Source: Isochrysis galbana
Lineage: Eukaryota; Haptophyta; Isochrysidales; Isochrysidaceae
Reading direction: 5' to 3'
Assembly (NCBI GenBank): GCA_018136815.1
Contig: CM030933.1
Coordinates: 6,487,137 to 6,551,136 of the forward strand
DNA: 64,000 bases
Shown: one piece after another, positions 21,905 to 31,992 of the stretch
How the letters are laid out: the number at the start of each line of letters is the position of its first letter
How positions within the stretch are numbered: position 1 is the stretch's first letter
Position numbers and translations under genes: made by a program
The notes under the pieces: model-generated
Databases searched by the model: none
What the model was told of the DNA's origin: nothing
What the model saw: only the letters and a program-made list of their open reading frames with translations

Positions 21905-23055
21905 GGGGTGGTTGTCGCATCCGCGATCAACTTCTGTCCTTGCGTCTTTGTGCTTAATCGATCTTGTTTGCCGCGGAGTTTTACTGGTAACTTGTAGAAC
22001 TCTTCACCCGTAACTCGCCCCTCGCTCCTTGCCGTCGCGCCCTTTGTGGCCTGTCTCGCTCTTGTTTCGCTCCTTCGCTCCTTGGGCCTTGCTCTGCCTT
22101 TGGTCCCTCCTTGCTGTCGTTCCCCCGCGCTCGCTCTCGCTCTCGTCGTAGGTGTTCGTCGCTGCGGACTTTTCCCCCCGCGCGAAGCCTACCCTCTCGC
22201 CCCTTTCGGTTTACGCACGTAGATTCCCTCCTTACTTTCTACCTACTCGTTCGCGGTAACCGCCGTTCGCCGTCGGCTCCTCCGTCGCATCGTCGCTCTC
22301 TTGTCGGCTTTCTCTTCCTTGTTTCCTTCCTTCTGTGTCTTCCCCGCCCAATTGGGGAAAGATACGTTAGTGTGGAGGAATGTTGGGTGAGAGTCGAGTG
22401 TGCGTGTCTCGGATTGTTGTCGGACTAGTCGGATTGGTACCCTGTCGGCCTCTGTCGCCCTCGTCCCTCGCCCCAGTCGCTCCTCGCTCCCTCGTTCTCG
22501 CTCTCACTCTCGCTCCGTCGTAACAAGCAATCTTACAACACCAATCCAATCCACTCACGCACCCACCCACACCCGCTGTCCGCCATGTCCGCTCCGTCCT
22601 CGCGCTCGCCCTCGCCACTGCTGCCCGCCATCCATCTTCCAACCATGGAAGATGGTCAGCCCGTTCAACCCGCCAAGGCCCAAAAGGCCGTGCCTTCCGC
22701 CGCCTACCTTCCGTCCCATCCGGTTCCTTCTGTCCCATCCATAACCTCCAGTCCGTCAGGTGAAGAATCCGAGTCGTCGCGTCCCGCGCCGGACCCGCCA
22801 CAGGAGCTCCAGAGCCCCAAATCCACAGAGTCGGGCCCGCTACCCGCTCTGCTTCCCACCGATGCCGAACCCCTCGTCCACTCGCACGCCGAGGCCGCAG
22901 CCACCGCTCCCCCGGACCCTTCCGAGCTCGGCGCCGCGCCTCCATCCTCGCCCCCGTCGCCCTCCGGTGCAGTGAGGAGCGGGCCAATGCCCGCTCCCAC
23001 TGAAACCTTGCACCTTGCCCGCTTTGGCTTTCCCGCACTACCCGCCCCCGCCTGA
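21905..23055 (+). mobile_element. Retroelement-like leader plus Ser/Pro-rich frame, copy B
   Basis: The conserved box here is TGTCGCATCCGCGATCAAC at 21912. An ATG at 22585, about 670 bp downstream, opens a 156-codon frame, MSAPSSRSPSPLLPAIHLP..., very rich in Ser, Pro and Glu and without any recognisable fold. The layout matches copies A and C. The frame closes at 23055; 14 bp before that, the next frame downstream already reads YPPPPEDEGGAPPPPSDSEG, so a frameshift or a short intron may join them. It could equally be the first gene of the small-gene run that follows. Confidence 0.45.
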
Positions 23056-23223
23056 AGACGAGGGCGGTGCCCCACCCCCACCCTCCGACTCAGAGGGTGG
23101 ATACGAGCCCTATACTGAGCGCGCCGGCTACATGCCGATCGCCTCGGTCGTACCCCAGTCGCCGGCTTTGGAACGGGAAAGTACGAGGTGAACCTCCAGG
23201 ACCCCAAGCAGGCATCTGTGAGG

Positions 23224-23586
23224 ATGGGGTGCAAAATGACTATCTTTTCCGAGCCCCACTCCAAAGGCGTGAGCTCGACCATACACGGCCCGTCGGTAGA
23301 CGACCCGCAAGCACAAGACAAGCGCCGTGAAGACGTCGACCTGAAGGCGATCGGGTGGACGAACCCGGTGCGCTCGCTCGACGTCGAGTGCAGTGCGGAC
23401 TCCGTGGAAACACCAACACAGCTGGCCCTCCGCTTCATCTTCGGCAAAGTAATGCTGATCGCCTTGTTGGTCACGCTTGGGGTCGTCGCCGCGCTCGTGG
23501 CGGTGGTCGTCTTTGTCATCAGGACCGTGACCAAGCGATTATCCACAGCGAATGCAAACTCAGGAGACTCCCCCTCCCCCCCATGA
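23224..23586 (+). CDS. Small single-span membrane protein, unknown
   Basis: I do not recognise the family. From the first in-frame ATG (23224) about 120 residues follow: an N-terminal hydrophilic part (MGCKMTIFSEPHSKGVSSTI), the segment LKAIGWTNPVRSLDVECSA, and one strong membrane span near the C-terminus (VMLIALLVTLGVVAALVAVV), then a short basic tail. The frame is open back to 23119, so the protein may start earlier, or be joined to the Pro-rich frame before it. It is intronless and only 48 bp from the next gene. Confidence 0.5.
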   Translation: MGCKMTIFSEPHSKGVSSTIHGPSVDDPQAQDKRREDVDLKAIGWTNPVRSLDVECSADSVETPTQLALRFIFGKVMLIALLVTLGVVAALVAVVVFVIRTVTKRLSTANANSGDSPSPP

Positions 23587-23634
23587 GGCAAGCGCATCGC
23601 GTTTGTTTCGAACCGAACGTTGGACTAAAAAAAA

Positions 23635-24021
23635 ATGGACATATGGGTAAATATGCCGTCGAAACGACTTTTGATTGCCCTCGCGGTGGTCGTCGCCACC
23701 GTGGTCGCCGCCACCGTCGTGGCGTTGGTACTCACGAAGAAGCAGCCAGACAGATGCAAGGATGTGGATGGAGAGTGTGCAAACGATGGAGACTGTTGTC
23801 ACGATCTCGTGTGTTCCGACCAAAAGTGCCGTACCGTCACACCGTGTGTCGAGAAAAGGGGGGGGTGCAGTTATGGCGACGAGTGCTGTGAAGGACTTGA
23901 GTGCAATGACGAGGGAGTGTGTGAGACGCCATGCCGCGAGCCAGGGTCGGTGTGCCAAAGTAACTCGGAGTGCTGTGGTGAATACACGTGTCGTAGTGGT
24001 ACCTGCAGATCTGATGACTGA
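23635..24021 (+). CDS. Membrane-anchored Cys-rich protein with three disulfide-type repeats
   Basis: 129 codons. The start ATG follows a run of nine A's, and a second ATG 18 bp later is possible. An N-terminal membrane anchor or signal (LLIALAVVVATVVAATVVAL) is followed by three Cys repeats of one pattern, roughly C-x6-C-x6-CC-x4-C-x4-C: CKDVDGECANDGDCCHDLVC, then CVEKRGGCSYGDECCEGLEC and CREPGSVCQSNSECCGEYTC. The CC pair and spacing are those of inhibitor-cystine-knot or Dickkopf/colipase-like folds. I infer an extracellular or lumenal disulfide-rich protein; ligand and role are unknown. The tight, intronless packing with its neighbours is unlike the housekeeping genes here. Confidence 0.65.
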   Translation: MDIWVNMPSKRLLIALAVVVATVVAATVVALVLTKKQPDRCKDVDGECANDGDCCHDLVCSDQKCRTVTPCVEKRGGCSYGDECCEGLECNDEGVCETPCREPGSVCQSNSECCGEYTCRSGTCRSDD

Positions 24022-24082
24022 TTGGCGAGCACGGAACAAAGTGAAAGGCGCTCACGGAAGCTTTTTTCGTTTCGTGCTCATA

Positions 24083-25489
24083 ATGACACATAGAGACCTT
24101 GCCTTGTCGCTCCTTTACCATGGCTCTCCCACACCTGAGACGGGAGACCCAGGTATACACGAGTTCGAAGAGCACTGGCGAAGGATTCTCGCCCCTGAAC
24201 CCGGTGTCCAAAAGTACGCGACCCGTGACAATGGCGGCGTGGGCTTTGTCGCGTCCGTTGCACAGCGCGATGACGGTAGGCACTTGGTCGATGTACACGG
24301 CGAAGCCTCGCATCACGCGTTCGTGTGCGAGGACGTGTTTGTTGGCATCAGCCGCCTCTGCCCATTGACTGTATTGTCAGGATAATAAATAAACCTTTTA
24401 ATAGTCTCACCGCGCACGCAGCCGTGGACCCTCTACTTTCTACTCACGTAGGAAAACTTTCTACACCCCCACGCTCCCAGCCCTTCTCCCCCCGCCATCA
24501 GGCGGCTCCCCCCGTGCACTACTAGGGGGATTGGGGTGAAAGGCTTAGATATGGTCCGGTGGCCCGCGCCTCCCCCCGGTGATCTGTTCCCTCTCTTCCT
24601 CCTGTGTCTCCGAGTGGGCGGCGACCTTAGTCCCGACTTATCCTGTAAACAGGTGCGGGACTTACCTACTTTTCGGTGGGCGGAGCTCCGCTCCGCCCAC
24701 TCCCTTCTCCGCGCTCTCTCTCCCCTCTCCTGCGGCACGCGCGATAGCGCGCCTGCGGCAGGCCTGCAGCTGCCCATTGGCGACCCTGGAGGCTCATGGA
24801 GGCCAGCTCTGGGGGCAGAGGAGGCTGGGGCTGGGCCCTGGCCTCCCCTGCCTCTCCCTCGCTGGCGCTCCTGAGCCTCAGGGGCCCCCACGCTGCACCT
24901 GTCTGCCTGTCGAACAGGGGGGGAGGAGGGGTTGGAGCAATGGGCTGGCCACGCCGGGCCAGGATGGGCGAATCAGGCGAGCCTGTCAGTGGGAGAGAGG
25001 GTCAGCAGGGCAGTGGCCTCCTGGCAAGCCATCAGGCGTGCCAGGAGGATGGGTGGTTCCTCCCCCATGGCAGGGGAGGAGTGGAGAGAGGGGGGGGCTC
25101 GTGCCCCCCCATGGGCGAGCTAAGTATAAACTTAGTTGACTGTATTGTCAGGAGGGTACGACAAAGTGAACAAGCTCAATGAAGCAGGGAACTCTTTGCT
25201 CTTCTACATCGGCGACCTCAAATACGTCTTCGTGGGCATCGAAGTGTTCGAATTTGAGGCCGTCGACGAGATCGTCGCATTCGTATCGCCTGTAGGAGCG
25301 AACGACTTTCCGTATCCCTACGCCATTGATAAGACCGGTAGGCATTACCTCATGCTCGAAAAGAAGCAGGGGTACATTGACCCGTACCACAGCTTTTACG
25401 ACATCGAAAAGAAGTTCAAGCTGACACACGAGGAGTGCGGTATACATCCGATGTACTCATTGAAGACGATCCTTTCAAGACAAGTGTGA
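24083..25489 (+). pseudogene. Unknown protein gene split by a 753-bp retroposon insertion
   Basis: The left part is 24083-24382 (100 codons, MTHRDLALSLLYHGSP...). The right part is 25154-25489, ending ...YSLKTILSRQV. The two lie in the same frame across a perfect 18-bp duplication, TTGACTGTATTGTCAGGA (24365-24382 and 25136-25153), which encodes TVLSG on both sides. Before the insertion the gene would have encoded about 211 residues. Visible parts are a hydrophilic N-half and a beta-rich C-half (LLFYIGDLKYVFVGIEVFEF). I do not recognise the family; the compact setting recalls large algal DNA viruses, but that is inference. As it stands the frame stops 3 bp after the left duplicate, so the gene is probably dead unless the insert is spliced out. 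Confidence 0.7.
24383..25135 (+). mobile_element. Hairpin-ended retroposon (SINE-like), full insertion 1
   Basis: 753 bp bounded by an 18-bp direct duplication (16 bp if the two T's belong to the element). It starts TAATAAATAAACC and ends in AACTAAG-like / TATAAA / CTTAGTT, a sequence that can form a 7-bp stem; here the left arm reads AGCTAAG. There is no poly-A tail and no open frame of note. Its last 350 bp match 44830-45197, and reversed copies or parts lie at 13470-13820, 16645-16850 and 29607-30250. Long, exact, non-identical target duplications with a constant 3' end and varying 5' ends point to target-primed reverse transcription. Confidence 0.78.
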
Positions 25490-26330
25490 GGAGAGGTCCA
25501 CGTCATGCGTGACGAGGAGGCCGCTGGAATTTTCATCGAGGGGGGGCACGCACTAGTAACCATGCATCCCCTTGCTCACAGGAGCGCCCTCATGGTGAGC
25601 TAGGCCCGGTGTCCTAGGACCGAGCTTTTTTGTATTTGATGTTGCTCGGCCAGAGTCCCCACGGGAGGGGAAGAAACCCTGAGGGAAAGGAGACCAAATG
25701 AAGGCAAGCCGCCTCCTGGAACACATTCACATTCAAGATAAGCAGGTCACTCAATTATAGGAGAAAGGCGAGAACATACCGATGGGGACAGGTGCACCCC
25801 GCTCAGCTCAGACCCCCCACACGACCTGAGCCCCTAAGTAGAGCACGAGGGGAGCTGCCGCAAGGCGGGGAGTGAGGGAGAAGAAGGAGAATGGGCGTGG
25901 CTTCGTGAGCGTGATTCAGTGCCACACGTGAGGCGAGACTATTACAAGGTTTTTTTTTGTCGAGAGGGCCTTGATGTATCCAGTGGCAAGTAGCTAAGTA
26001 AGAGGAGGCTGGAGGGACTTCCCGTGCATTCCAACAAAGCAACGTCACGGCGCTATGGGAACGGACGATAGACAACGCCCCCAAACGCACTCAAGAATAG
26101 CGTGACCTTCGGGAACACAACTCTCGTATCACTCTTCTCTCGGGCAAGCAAGAAATGGAGAAACAAGAAAGGCATTGATGCCGCACGCCGCACCGCACGT
26201 ATGTGCTTTGTCGGCTGGAGTAGCCCAACTTTTACAACTCAAAGTGCGACCTCCGCTCAACACTGGGCAGGTGCCCGGGCGCGCTCGACGTGCGCCGCGC
26301 CGCGCTCACTCAATGAGCGACACGTTTAAT
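25490..26330. other. Short frame, repeat blocks, no clear gene
   Basis: A 32-codon frame at 25505-25603 (MRDEEAAGIFIEGGHALVTM...) directly follows the broken gene and may be the stump of another gene in the same run. GAGTCCCCACGGGAGGGGA lies at 25656 and GAGACCAAATGAAGGCAAGC near 25690, both shared with other repeats in the window. Around 25828-25955 is the block CCCCTAAGTAGAGCACGAGG... GCGAGACTATTACAAGG, which recurs at 47205-47325. Confidence 0.4.
25828..25955 (+). repeat. CCCCTAAGTAGAGCACGAGG repeat, copy 1
   Basis: It shares with 47205-47325 the ordered blocks CCCCTAAGTAGAGC, CACGAGGGGA, GCCGCAAGGC, GGGCGTG and GCGAGA followed by a T-rich run. The same order, in weaker form, is part of the hairpin-ended retroposon (16685-16840), so this may be a related sub-module. 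Confidence 0.5.
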
Positions 26331-28162
26331 TTACTTGAGAAGCGCCTTCTGCAGGAGGGGCGTGAGGTACTCAGCGACCTTAAGAGCGTCGACGGCAATG
26401 TCAATGGTGGCCATGCCCTCTGGCGCACCCTCGCGGCCCTCAATGACGTGCTGGCTCGAGAGCTGCTTGAGGGTGATGTAGTCGTCGTGCTGCAAGAAAA
26501 AGTATGGCATCATCTCCGGATCAGCCTTGGACTGTGCGCTCACCACCTGCTGGAGCTCCTCGTCGGGCGTCTCGGCGCGGAAGATCTCCTTACCATCCTT
26601 GGACACAATGGCAACCGAGTTGCCGCCAGAGTCGGAGCCGCACCGGTCGATCTTCAGGCAAATAGTGTTGCCATCCTTGGTCTCGATAGTGAAGCCGACG
26701 CGCGAGAAGTCGGTGAACTCCTTGCCCGAAGGGCCGGTGAGCGTCTGGCAGGAGGAGAATTCGGTGTCTGGAGTGACGCTCTTGATGTTGTCCACAGTGA
26801 CACCCCAGTAGGTAGCGAGCAGGGCGAGCTCATGAATCGCCATGTTCTTGAGCATACCTGCGTGTGCCCATTAGATGTGGGGAACGATTACCGAGACATA
26901 TAGGTCGTTAGTTGAGGGCGGGGCGGGGTGCACCCCTCTGGAGCCGGCACCACGCGCTGGCAACGTCTGACGATTGGCATGCAAAGAAGCAGGCTACCCA
27001 CCCTCAGCGTTGCGTTCGAAGCACTCGGGGAGCTCCGACTCCTTGTAGGCGTTGTTATGCACATACGTGGTGACCGAGCCGGGGTTGGCCTTGGCAGCCT
27101 CGAGCGCCTTGCGCACGTAGGGCGTGACGTTCTTGTTGTAGCCCATGAAGACAGACACTCCCTTCTCCTTTGCGTAGGCACGCATCTCCTCAAGCTCTGC
27201 AACGGTTGGCGCGCCAGGCTTCTCGAGGTAGACAGCTTTGCAGCCCATGTCGATCACCTGCGAGTGAGTTTCATGGCAATCTTGGCGGTTGCAAAGGTGC
27301 GGCAACCACGGAGGCAAATGTGTGGCAACCTCGGAATCAGGGGGCAGACGCCCGAGGCGTAGCGCAGCGCACCTCCTTGAGGAGCCGGGGGTTGTCGGCG
27401 GTGCGCCCGGAGATGAGTGCCATCGTAGGTCCCTGTGTCAAAACGGGTGCCACACCCTGAAGGTCAGTGTGGCGTGTGAGAAGTGGCCGTCGCGCGCAAT
27501 GGTCGACGTCCACGGGACAGAAGGGCATTAGGCGACGAGAAGACGAGCCGGGGGCGGTCCGAGGGCCGCTGGCTCACCGAGATCTCGACATCCTTGAGCG
27601 AGTTGGTGAACTTGGTGCCGTGCTTGGCCTCCATCTCAGCGGCCCACTCGGCAAACACCTGCACGGGCGCATGCTATGGGTCAGCAGACAAGTCTTGGCT
27701 GAACCGAGCGTCAGCCTGAGCTCGGCATTGGACTCGGAGCTCGGCACTGGACTCGCTCGCTGTCTGTCTGTCCACAAGGATGAGAAGGAGTCGCAGAGGA
27801 AGTGCTGCCTGCATTGGGGGCTGGCCCACCTTGCCCGGCGGCGAGTCTGCGCCCTGTCCAAGGAACCAAGGCTCGACGATGGTGGTGAGCTGCGCGCTGG
27901 GCACATCTCCGTCCAGCATCTGCTTCGCGTGGTACCAGCCCATCCCCCGCTTGGGCACTCCACAGCCGATGAGGATGACATCACACTGCTTCGCGGCGGC
28001 AGACGCGCCTCCACGCAGGCAGCCGAGCGGCGTGGGCGAGGGGCGCGCGTTGAGCTGGAGCGGTTGGAGCTGATCGAGCACTCGGCTCCGTCCGAGCGCC
28101 GTTGGGTGGCCCCGCTCGCGCCCTGCGGAGAGCGCGAGCGCCGCGGTGGTGAAGAGGAGCAT
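26331..28162 (-). CDS. Gfo/Idh/MocA-type NAD(P)-dependent oxidoreductase, targeted (5 exons)
   Basis: In coding order the exons are 28162-27830, 27658-27578, 27456-27373, 27257-27002 and 26857-26331, all GT-AG, with introns of 171, 121, 115 and 144 bp; the product is about 426 residues. The N-terminus is a signal-like MLLFTTAALALSAGRERG followed by a Ser/Arg/Pro region ending GGASAAA, consistent with import into a secondary plastid. Then comes the Rossmann entry CDVILIGCGVPKRGMGWYHA, the conserved KAVYLEKPGAPTVAEL (the EKP motif of the family), and FMGYNKNVTPYVRKALEAAK. The C-terminal domain includes NMAIHELALLATYWGV and a beta-rich part. This family oxidises or reduces sugars and inositols; the substrate cannot be told. 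The frame joins agree at every splice. Confidence 0.85.
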
Positions 28163-28640
28163 GGGGGAGGAAGGCGGGAGGGGGAAAGGGTCGCGCGGGG
28201 AGAGGGGAGAGAGGGGGGGGGAAGAAAAGGGGGGGGGGGGGGTCGTCACTTGATAATGAAGAGGGGGAGGGGGGTGGAGTAACAGGGAAAAGAGAAAGGG
28301 GGGAGGGAAGAGGGGGGGGAGGGGGCGAGGGGGGGGGGCTGGGCCTCCTCGTCGGCGGAGGTGAGAGAGTCTCCCCCCCCCACTCTCTCCCTCTCTCCCT
28401 CTCCCCACTCTCTCTCCCCCCTCCCCCTCTCCCCCCTCTCCCTCTCCCCCCTCTCCCTCTCCCCCCCTCTCCCTCTCCCCCCTCTCCCTCTCCCCCCTCT
28501 CCCTCTCTCCCCTTCTCCCTCTCTCCCTTTCCCTCTCTCCCCCTCTCTCCCCTTCTCCCTCTCCCCCCCCCCCTCTCTCCCTCTCCCTCCCCCTCCCTCC
28601 CTTCCCTTTCTCTCTACTCCCTCTCTCTCTCTCTGTGCAC
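28163..28640. repeat. Mirror purine/pyrimidine tract upstream of the oxidoreductase gene
   Basis: The plus strand is G/A-rich from about 28160 to 28340 and almost pure C/T (units such as CTCTCCCTCTCCCCC) from 28370 to 28640. Read on the coding (minus) strand this is a purine block, then a pyrimidine block, then the ATG. The two arms can pair. The apparent long reading frames across it are low-complexity. Confidence 0.7.
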
Positions 28641-29606
28641 AGAGGCCCGCTCATCGTACCGTTCGCCCCTCCCACTCTTCTCTCCTTCCCTTCTCTTCTT
28701 CATAGTAGGTTCCGGTCCTCTCCCGCTTCCCCCCTCCCCCCCAACCGCTCTCTCGCAGAGAGCTCGCGTCTCTTCTCCTCTCTTCTCCTCTCTCTTCTTG
28801 TCCATCGTCTCTCGGTCTCCTCGAGCTTCTTCCCCAAATTTCTGACGACCTCTTCTGCTTTCGCATCCTCTCCTCGCCGCGGCTTCTTTCTCAACAAGAG
28901 AGGAGAGAGAGAGCGCGCGCGCGCCAGACAAGAGAAAGATGAGAACTGAATGTTTTCATGTTTTTCCAGGATACTTTCACATATTCTCATGAAGATCGAC
29001 CGATCGATCCCGCCATGCCCTCCCCCGCCAATATAATATATCCAACGATTTTATCACCAATTTTCGGGTGATCCTCGGCCTCGCTTCCCGCCCCGCGGTT
29101 CTCTGTGCCCCCCCCTCCCCTCGCGCGAGGGGGGCGAGTGCGCGTTCGTTAATTAATGAAGAGCGAGGAGCGGGGGCCGTTGTTTTTATATTTAAACAAC
29201 AGCCCCCGACTCCCTCGCCGCCACCACCATCTTACATCTTACATCGTAGGTCGACTTGAGATCTGCGTGAGACCACCGCCGAGATACCTTTCCGCGGAGA
29301 AGAACGACGAGAAGAAGCTCGCCCGGCACAACAGTAAGTCTACAGCCACGCCGGCCTGAACAGCAGCGCCAGCGCTGGAGCGCCGGGCCGAGCGGTGTGC
29401 GGTGTCGATGTGTCGATCCGCCTTGCTCGCTCAACCCACCCAGCCACCTCGGGGCGGGACGGTTGTCGTTGTACGTTCAACCCACTACGGCAACTTCGGG
29501 GTGGGTCGACTGCATGACACCCTCTTCTGTCGGAGGAGGCGTCACCTCGCTCGGGGACAGCCTGCACCACACCCTCTTCTGATAGAGGGATTGCATCGGG
29601 GTGTGC
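28641..29606. other. Intergenic, no gene recognised
   Basis: 28640-28810 remains C/T-rich. Near 29436-29470 and 29485-29520 there are two related stretches (CTCAACCCACCCAGCCACCTCGG and TTCAACCCACTACGGCAACTTCGG), and ACACCCTCTTCTG is repeated at 29517 and 29569, so a local duplication is present. No convincing coding frame was found. Confidence 0.35.
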
Positions 29607-30250
29607 AACTAAGTTTATACTTGGTTGACCCATGGGGGGGCACGAGCCCCCCCCCTCTCTCCACTCCCTAGCTGGGAAACACGTGTTTGCCGTGTTTCTA
29701 AAAAACCCAAACACAGCCGTGTTTTGCCGTGTTTCAAACCCCCTCCAGTTTGGCCGCCGTGTTTGCAGTTTGCAGCAGCTCTCGCCAGCAGCCAGCGCAG
29801 CGCCCGCGCGGGCGGCGCGGGCGCGCGGCACACGAGAGATAGGAGATAGGGATAGGGCATAGATACTAGATGTAGATATAGACACAGCAAATACAAATAC
29901 CAATAGAGATGGTGGGTACTCTTTCTAGATTCTAGATTCTCAGATAAGGAGCATGCGCAACTGCTCCTCACTTGGACTCGCCCCAGAGGCTCAGGAGCGC
30001 CAGCGAGGGAGAGGCCGGGGAGGCCAGGGCCCAGCCCCAGCCTCCACTGCCCCCAGAGCTGGCCTCCAGGAGCCTCCAGGGGTCGCCAGGGGCAGCTGCA
30101 GGCCTGCCGCAGGCGCGCCATCGCGCGTGCCGCAAGAGAGGGGAGAGAGAGCGCGGAGAAGGGGGTGGGCGGAGCGAGGGCTCCGCTCACCGGAAAATAT
30201 GTAAGTCCCGCACTTGCTTACAGGAGAAGTCGGGCGGGACTGTGACGGAT
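29607..30250 (-). mobile_element. Hairpin-ended retroposon, minus orientation, with another element nested in it
   Basis: The constant end is at 29607 (AACTAAGTTTATACTTGGTT, the reverse of the family's 3' end), followed by the reversed GGGCACGAGCCCCCCC block. From about 29985 it matches the reverse of 24660-24880 (GCTCAGGAGCGCCAGCGAGG... AAGTCCCGCACTTGCTTACA). It stops near 30250, so its 5' part is missing. Between 29668 and about 29940 the match is replaced by a CTAG-ended element. I did not find its target duplication. Confidence 0.62.
29668..29940. mobile_element. CTAG-ended element with repeated AAACAC/GTGTTT word
   Basis: It starts TAGCTGGGAAACACGTGTTT and contains the word GTGTTT or AAACAC at least six times in the first 110 bp (GTGTTTGCCGTGTTT, CCAAACACAGCCGTGTTTTG and so on), then a GC-rich middle and a right side with CTAGATTCTAG near 29925. 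The plan is like the elements at 37651 and 35212, but with a different repeated word. Confidence 0.5.
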
Positions 30251-30875
30251 CCGAGGTTACCACTATGTCGAACATGCGATGACTACTGGCTCGTAGGCAG
30301 AGGGCCGTTCGATCGAGCCGGCAGCTGACGCGGCCGTGAAAGAGTCGTTGGTTGTTGCTTGCGGGAATATGTCTGAAAGGTCATAGTAGGAGTCGGGTCT
30401 AACAGTGTCTGCCATCGAATGCTAGGGACGAAGAGGGAGACGGAGGTTCGGAGGCTCGCAACGCGCGGCGTTGGAGGATGGGGACGAGGCTAGCTAGCGA
30501 GCTAGAGGAAGAGAGAGAATGAGAACGAGAGCTTCTTAGATCCAAGGTAGACACGAGGGACTACAACGCAGGGACTCCAAAAAGTTGCCGACACGCGGAC
30601 ACCCACGAACTAACCCAAACAGGGCGAAAACTAACCACACCCAGGACGGACTGCCAAGCGTCGGTACCAAGGCAACTTATCGGCGCACAGACATGCGACA
30701 GAGAAGTCGAAACAACGAGAGCAGACCTCGCTGGGGAGCTACAACCGATACACGGAGAGAAGACAGAAGACTACAACCGATGCACGAAGAGAAGACAGAA
30801 GACAGTCATGGAACGTTTGATGACATCGAAAGAAGTAAGAGAAGGGGTGGAATATCGCCGACGAGACCTTGAGGC
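30251..30875. other. Repeat-derived sequence, no gene recognised
   Basis: A frame at 30585-30872 is Arg/Thr-rich with no recognisable domain. Within it a unit of about 32 bp (CAACCGATACACGGAGAGAA with GACAGAAGA) is duplicated in tandem at about 30743 and 30774. This region lies downstream of the minus-strand retroelement leader and may be part of the same element. Confidence 0.35.
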
Positions 30876-31750
30876 TTAAAATAACCCACAGGTTAGAAGT
30901 AAAAGTCTGTCATCGTATAGAATACGACACACTACCTCAGATGGGAGCAGAAGGGACGGAAGGGAAGCGGCGAGAGGCGCGGCGGAGGTAAGGGACAGGC
31001 TCATGACGGGCTCACCCGCCTCCAAGAGTGGCAGGGAGGCGGGCTTGGGAGAGGCAGAGCGAGGCGACGAAGCAGACATAACGAGGGCGAGAGCGGGGCG
31101 AGTGAGAGTGCGGACGACGGTTTTCGAGGGATGTGTTGTAGAGTGAGTGTTGTTGACGAGTAGTGAAGGCGAGAACGGGACGAAAGCGAGAACGGACGAA
31201 CGAGAACGAACGATACGACAAAAGACCGACTACCAATGACAAGCTGTCACGCTCACTCAACCCTAACCCCACTTCCCCTCACATTCACGTATCCTTCCCC
31301 ACTCAAACGGGGAAACGCGGGGAATGAAAAAACAAGGAAGAGAAGCCGACAGGAGAGCGACTGTATGACGGAAAGGCCGATGCGATCGACAGTTACGGGG
31401 GGAGAATTGGTAGAAGTAAGGAGGGAATCTACAAGACTTCATGTACTGATGATAAGAAGGGCGCGGGGGTAGGCTAACCGATGGGGAAAAACCCACGACG
31501 AGGAACACCTGCGAGGACGAGCGCGGGGGAAAACCGCGGCAAGGAGGGACCCTTGGATCGCAAAGCAGAAGGACCAGGTCTGGGAATCAGGACGCACGGG
31601 CCACAAGGAGGCGCAAACAGCCAAGGAGCGAGTGATGACTTACGAGTGACGAGCGGCGCGTATAACGCCTATCGAGTAAAGAACGACTATCGAGTAAAGT
31701 CAAAGGCCGCGGACGAGGTCGATCGCGAATGCGACACCCCCTTGCTAGAA
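30876..31750 (-). mobile_element. Retroelement-like leader plus Ser/Pro-rich frame, copy C
   Basis: On the minus strand the conserved box TGTCGCATTCGCGATCGAC lies at about 31737-31719, and 660 bp further an ATG at 31079 opens MSASSPRSASPKPASLPLLE (67 codons). The distance and the start match copies A and B. The rest of the presumed first protein is cut off by stops. Confidence 0.5.
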
Positions 31751-31992
31751 TCGAGCTTCCATGCGAGAGAGCAATGAGCGAAACAAAACCACGCAAGGGA
31801 GGAGCAAAGACGAAACAGCTAAACGAAAGGGCAGCCACACCCGTCCGGACGGTTAGGTGAAGAATCGGCGGTCGGCACGGCAGTCCGCAAGACCGCAGGA
31901 TTCAGTATAATAGTCCCTCTCTTCTCTCTTTTACGAGAAATTTACCTGAAGGTTTAGGCGGTGTGGCGGACGCCCAACTATTACACGGCTGG

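Noticed and set aside
28361-28705. Leu/Ser/Pro frame in the CT tract
   Set aside because: Pure low-complexity repeat; both strands and all phases are open for the same reason.
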